20,322 nt of DNA, taken from contig BFEA01000243.1 in NCBI GenBank assembly GCA_003427395.1, positions 1,065,482 to 1,085,803 on the forward strand, in the 5' to 3' direction. Shown one piece after another: positions 17,112 through 20,322 of the stretch. Numbering within the stretch: position 1 is the stretch's first letter; each line of letters begins with the position of its first letter. Both the position numbers and the translations under genes were made by a program. The DNA comes from Chara braunii (taxonomy: Eukaryota > Streptophyta > Charophyceae > Charales > Characeae). The notes beneath the pieces are model-generated. The model saw nothing but the letters and a program-made list of their open reading frames with translations, was not told the DNA's origin and ran no database searches.

Positions 17112-17372
17112 AAACTTTCGAAGGACGCAACACAACTTCAAATCGTTATCCCATTCTTCCCACACCGAAGCAGGCCACTACAGCATCTCGTTCGTGGCTT
17201 GCAGCTTCACTATCTCGTGCTCCATGTGCGCGAGACGGCCGCTCAGGTTCTCGCAGGAAGGACACGTAGGTGAAGATGGAGAAGAAGCTTCCTTGTGATG
17301 GGACGTATCCACGGATTTGCCTTTGTCTTTCACTGATAATCCCTCGAAGACTTCACAAAAGTCGTCACCATC

Positions 17373-17879
17373 CTACTTCCCCACCGCTGATTCACTGTGC
17401 ATAATTTCATCAAGCAATCTCCATGCATCTTCAGGCTGCCTGTGCGCAACGACGACCTTGGATTCTGCAACCTCGCACCTTCTGCGAACATCGGCCAGCT
17501 CCCGCTGAGCTTCTCGCAGACCCCGAGCGGCGCCATCATGCGCCATTCGGCTATCCTCCCACATCATCCTCCACCTTTGCAACTCCCGCCGTAATTGAAC
17601 GTGTCTGGTCACGACATTGTCGCAGCACTGCTGCAGGCCAGAGCCTGATGACCGCACCCTGTCCGCAACGATTGCTGCCCACCTGAGCGCGTTTCTACTG
17701 TCTTGTGTGACCTCCGTTTCACACACGGCTCTCCCGTTGCGCATTCGGACAAAGATGGTGTCTCCTCTCGCCACGAGAACCCTGTGCATGTGTTCCAGCT
17801 CCCGCTCTGCACTCTCCATCTCCTCGACCAACGCCTGCCTGTCACGGACGTAATCCCTACGGCCATCGGTCCCTGCCAT
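17373..17879 (-). CDS. small coiled-coil protein of unknown function in the Harbinger-like module
   Basis: This 168-residue frame has an ATG at 17879 and an in-frame TGA eight codons upstream, so the start is well supported. I do not recognise a family. The sequence is rich in Arg, Glu, Ala and Leu with two likely coiled coils: residues about 12-36 (RDRQALVEEMESAERELEHM) and about 90-140 (LRRELQRWRMM through AQRELADVRRRCEVAES). There is no signal peptide or membrane segment, and two adjacent Cys lie at about 84-85. It is on the same strand as the transposase, 255 bp downstream of its stop, and convergent with the Myb-like gene. Unlike both neighbours it has no lesion. It may be a third element-encoded protein or a captured or chance frame; its function is open. 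Confidence 0.5.
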   Translation of the reverse strand: MAGTDGRRDYVRDRQALVEEMESAERELEHMHRVLVARGDTIFVRMRNGRAVCETEVTQDSRNALRWAAIVADRVRSSGSGLQQCCDNVVTRHVQLRRELQRWRMMWEDSRMAHDGAARGLREAQRELADVRRRCEVAESKVVVAHRQPEDAWRLLDEIMHSESAVGK

Positions 17880-18043
17880 AACTGCGTTTGGAATGCGGAT
17901 TCACCTTCTGCTGGCTTCACCGCACACTGTTCGGTGGGGCTGGCAGACAACCCGTCAATGAGAAAGAATGCTGCAAAGAAGTGGGACGTGCTATACTGTT
18001 GCCAATGCAGTGTGTTGTGGCACGGCCCATGAAAATTGTGTCC

Positions 18044-18062
18044 AAAAAAAAAAAAAAAAAAA
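18044..18062. repeat. A19 homopolymer
   Basis: A run of 19 A on the plus strand, followed by GAAAAAG, lies between the transposase and the coiled-coil gene. It could be the tail of an old retrocopy, but I see no body for one. Confidence 0.9.
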
Positions 18063-18134
18063 GAAAAAGTTGAAAGAATTTGAAGGCTGTTCCCGAACAG
18101 GCAGTCTGCGGTGGCACGGATGATAAAAAACCTG

Positions 18135-19294
18135 TCATTGCTCGTCTTCCATTTCATACAAACGAAGAACTTCAGCACACAAAGCATCCCGCATGGCCTG
18201 CCTGCGGTCCCGTCCGAACATGAACTCTAACGGACACCCGTCCTCTCTCGCATCCGGGAACGGTCCACAAGGCACGTCCGAGGAAGAGTCGTCCGAAACA
18301 TCAAAATCTTCTTCAGGCAGGTCCCCCCACTCTTGGAGCAGATTGTGTAGAATACAACACGCGTGGAATTCGACCTTCTCCCTCGAAATGTCTGCAACGT
18401 GAGGCCGGTAGAACAACTGGAATCCGAAAAATCGCTCCACAGCGGACCGAACAATCTTGTGGAGCGAATCGAAGACGTCCATGGAGTGCGTGACCACCTG
18501 TTGGCGGCTGTAGGGAATCACAAGCCAAGGCAAACTCGGGTAACCACCATCCCGTGCAAGTACCCACTAGGCACACCCGGGATGGCGTCTCTTTGCACCA
18601 GGAACGAGTCGTCGACGTCGTCAAGAAACAGGTGGCACACCCGGGATGGCGTCTCTTTGCACCAGGAACGAGTCGTCGACGTCGTCAAGAAACAGGTGGC
18701 CCTTCAATGCGCGGCGATACAAAGACGTGTTCTTCAGCACACGAGCGTCACCAACGGTGCCCGGAAATCCGTAACAGAAGTCCAAAATCTTGAGTTCTGC
18801 GTCCACCACCAGCTGCGCGACCACCGAGAACCTGTTGTTCCTTCCGGAGCAGTACTCGTCCCCGTCCTTGGAACGAGGCTTGTCAATGTACACTTGCGTG
18901 CAGTCGATGCAGCCCCAGCAATTTGGGAAACCCAATGACTTGAACTTCTGCATTCTGGCGTGCCGTTCGGTGAACCCACCGAAGCCCACGGCGCTCGGGT
19001 AACTTTCAACTATTGCCTCTGCAACGTCCATAATAGCACGGTGGTTTTGCCAAGGCCGTAACCTGAGCAACTGTGCCCATGGTGGTCTCCATGGGCCCAC
19101 CTATGGAGTGCGTACGCCAATGTCTTGGTCGGTGGCAAAGGGAGACGGAATCTGGTGACCTCCCTTTCCAAAAGAGGGCCAACCTTCCGCAGCAAACGGA
19201 AGCTGAACGCTGCATCCGTAGAAGACTGAGGTAGTGGGCTAGTGGGACGAGGCCCCAGATGATGGAAGTTGATGAATAAAAGTTGTAAAACCAA
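18135..19294 (-). pseudogene. PIF/Harbinger (HARBI1-like, DDE_Tnp_4) transposase, broken
   Basis: Three pieces on the minus strand together make a HARBI1-like transposase. The first (19294 to about 19045) has the N-terminal region: FRLLRKVGPLLEREVTRFR, then TLAYALHRWAHG and GLGKTTVL. The second, to 18621, follows a frameshift near 19035-19045 and carries AIMDVAEAIVESYPSAVGF, the first catalytic Asp in CWGCIDCTQVYI and the second in FPGTVGDARVLKNTSLY. The third (about 18560-18135) carries DGGYPSLPWLVIPYS, the catalytic Glu in RSAVERFFG and a CCILHNLL motif. All three DDE residues are still present. A 64-bp tandem duplication at 18571-18698 introduces a TGA at 18623-18621, and a one-base loss near 18558 is likely. 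The enzyme would cut and paste the element, usually at a TTA target. The N-terminus looks short for the family and may have been separated by the adjacent SINE. Confidence 0.88.
18571..18698. repeat. 64-bp exact tandem duplication inside the transposase
   Basis: 18571-18634 and 18635-18698 are identical. The unit encodes HLFLDDVDDSFLVQRDAIPG in the transposase frame. Because 64 is not a multiple of three, the second copy read on the minus strand is out of frame and ends at TGA. Confidence 0.95.
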
Positions 19295-19316
19295 TTTTTT
19301 TTAATTTTTTTTTTCC

Positions 19317-19331
19317 AAACAAACTATTCCT
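19317..19331. repeat. candidate SINE target-site duplication, tail side
   Basis: AAACAAACTATTCCT matches AAACCAACTATTTCT at 19808-19822 at 13 of 15 positions. It directly precedes the T9 stretch that would be the SINE's poly(A) tail. Confidence 0.5.
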
Positions 19332-19807
19332 TTTTTTTTCTTTCTATGTTCTTCTCTCAAATTATTTTTGCCTTTCACTACCTTCCTACCACTACTCCTA
19401 AGACTATATAGAGGGGACCCCTGCAAGCATACCTACTTCACAATGAAGGGATTGCATGTTGCCCCCCCCAACAGCGGTAGTCAGAGATGGGGTGGGGCCG
19501 CCGGTGGGGGTACGGCTAATGCAAAGACCGAGCATTTCGCCAGTAGCTGCGCCTCCCTTTCTCATCGTCCCCCACCCCTCAGTGAGTAGCAGCAGAGGCT
19601 ATGGCCAATACTCTCCCACACACCACACACAACCCACTCGCGCTCGCACACACACCCGTGTTGGTCATAGACCCTGCTAATACCGATAAGGGGTATCCAG
19701 AGGACAATCACAGTCCGTTGGCACTAAGTGCGCTGCAGGCGGTCACGGGGCTTGAACCCACAACCTCCCAAATGCGTGCCTAACCAACTGAGCTAGGCGG
19801 CTGGATC
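19332..19807 (-). mobile_element. candidate tRNA-derived SINE
   Basis: On the minus strand, 19803 to about 19740 resembles a tRNA: TAGCTCAGTTGGTTAG (A-box region) and, about 30 nt later, GGTTCAAGCCC (B box). The two ends of the tRNA-like part (GCCGCC and GACCGCC) do not pair as an acceptor stem, and the D and anticodon stems are poor, which is typical of a SINE head rather than a working tRNA gene. A non-tRNA body of about 400 bp follows and ends in GAAAG and an A9 run. The element is flanked by an imperfect 15-bp direct repeat (19317-19331 and 19808-19822). At 476 bp it is long for a plant SINE. It would be transcribed by RNA polymerase III and moved by LINE proteins in trans. It lies just upstream of the broken transposase. 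Confidence 0.65.
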
Positions 19808-19822
19808 AAACCAACTATTTCT
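19808..19822. repeat. candidate SINE target-site duplication, head side
   Basis: AAACCAACTATTTCT lies directly at the SINE 5' end and differs from the tail-side copy at two of 15 positions. Confidence 0.5.
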
Positions 19823-20240
19823 GAATTACGTCAAGGCCGTCTCCCTTCAAAAAACCAAACAAAAATAACAATCCGACCACGCCATGGATGGTGAGAGAAA
19901 GGGTCGCCTTAGGTCACACGTGATAAAAACTCAGCGTTGAACCTACTCAACGCTGCAAATGGGACTGGCTCCCGGTCGATGTTTCCTTAGCAAAAATTTA
20001 TGTTTCATTGCAGCTATACATGGATCCCCTTGTGACATGGCCCCCGGTCGATGTTTCTTTAGCAAGAGGAGTGGGGGGGCGGAGATGAGGAGAGGGGAGA
20101 ACCAGGGGCGATGGCACTGTGATGGGCAGTGTATGGCGTGAGTGGCATTGTGATGATGTGATCTGATGGGTCATTACGTCTTATATACGTCAGCCAACCA
20201 CTGCGTGATCTATGGAGATTGACCGGATAGAGGCGTGCAA

Positions 20241-20242
<2 letters not shown>
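19823..20242. other. non-coding stretch with hairpin and direct repeat
   Basis: No gene is visible. CAGCGTTGA (19932-19940) and TCAACGCTG (19947-19955) form a perfect 9-bp stem with a 6-nt loop. A 23-bp segment at 19971-19993 recurs at 20043-20065 with one difference; both begin CCCGGTCGATGTTTC and end TTAGCAA. Confidence 0.75.
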
Positions 20243-20304
<62 letters not shown>

Positions 20305-20322
20305 GTGTGTGTGTGTGTGTGT
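20243..20322. repeat. (TG)n microsatellite at the window end
   Basis: TG dinucleotides run from 20243 to the last base with one interruption (TGTTGTG) near 20303. The true end lies outside the window. Confidence 0.97.

Larger units (their letters stand above)
16384..17372. other. intergenic stretch with microsatellites, no gene
   Basis: This is the gap between the convergent Myb-like and coiled-coil genes. It contains the (CT)n and (TG)n tracts listed separately and a T-rich stretch at 16859-16880. No gene or RNA is recognised. Confidence 0.7.

Noticed and set aside
18044-18062. A19 as the tail of a plus-strand retrogene
   Set aside because: The sequence before it is the antisense of the coiled-coil gene's upstream region, with no retrogene body or flanking duplication seen.
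19740-19803. Functional tRNA gene on the minus strand
   Set aside because: A and B boxes are present, but the acceptor ends do not pair and the D and anticodon stems are poor. A SINE head fits better.

Overview
The window looks like nuclear DNA of a streptophyte (land plant or charophyte alga). Reasons: a plant-type L1 LINE whose ORF1 has a DUF4283-like region followed by one CCHC knuckle and whose ORF2 ends in a zf-RVT domain; PIF/Harbinger genes with a trihelix-like Myb/SANT partner; a telo-box; and long (GA)n and (GT)n tracts. A Chara-like genome is my guess from overall character, not a demonstrated assignment. I found no convincing host gene; the window is a repeat-rich block of transposable elements.

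Layout. 1-2967 is non-coding: (GA)n/(CT)n tracts, two clusters of the TCCGGA palindrome, a short imperfect tandem repeat, a dense series of short perfect hairpins (1951-2225), a 52-bp-period tandem duplication (2293-2391) and a degenerate repeat (2658-2820). 2968-11028, and perhaps on to 13521, is one minus-strand LINE: a poly(A) tail (T18 on the plus strand, 2968-2985), 3' UTR, ORF2 (endonuclease, reverse transcriptase, zinc-binding domain; 7804 down to 3528) and ORF1 (11028 down to 7797). ORF1 and ORF2 overlap by 8 nt. ORF2 carries one nonsense codon and one frameshift. ORF1 carries one frameshift and two nonsense codons. This copy is therefore dead but structurally almost complete. A 13-bp match between 2958-2970 and 13522-13534 may be its target-site duplication, which would give the LINE a long 5' leader.

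13535-19330 holds a PIF/Harbinger-like module: a plus-strand Myb/SANT-like gene (14633-16383, one frameshift), a minus-strand coiled-coil gene (17373-17879, intact) and a minus-strand broken DDE transposase (18135-19294). In this superfamily the Myb-like protein and the transposase act together in transposition; the third gene has no assigned role. Between the convergent genes lie (CT)n and (TG)n microsatellites.

19332-19807 is a candidate tRNA-derived SINE on the minus strand, with pol III A/B-box-like sequences, an A-rich tail and imperfect 15-bp flanking repeats, placed just upstream of the transposase. The window ends in non-coding sequence with a hairpin, a 72-bp-spaced direct repeat and a (TG)n tract.
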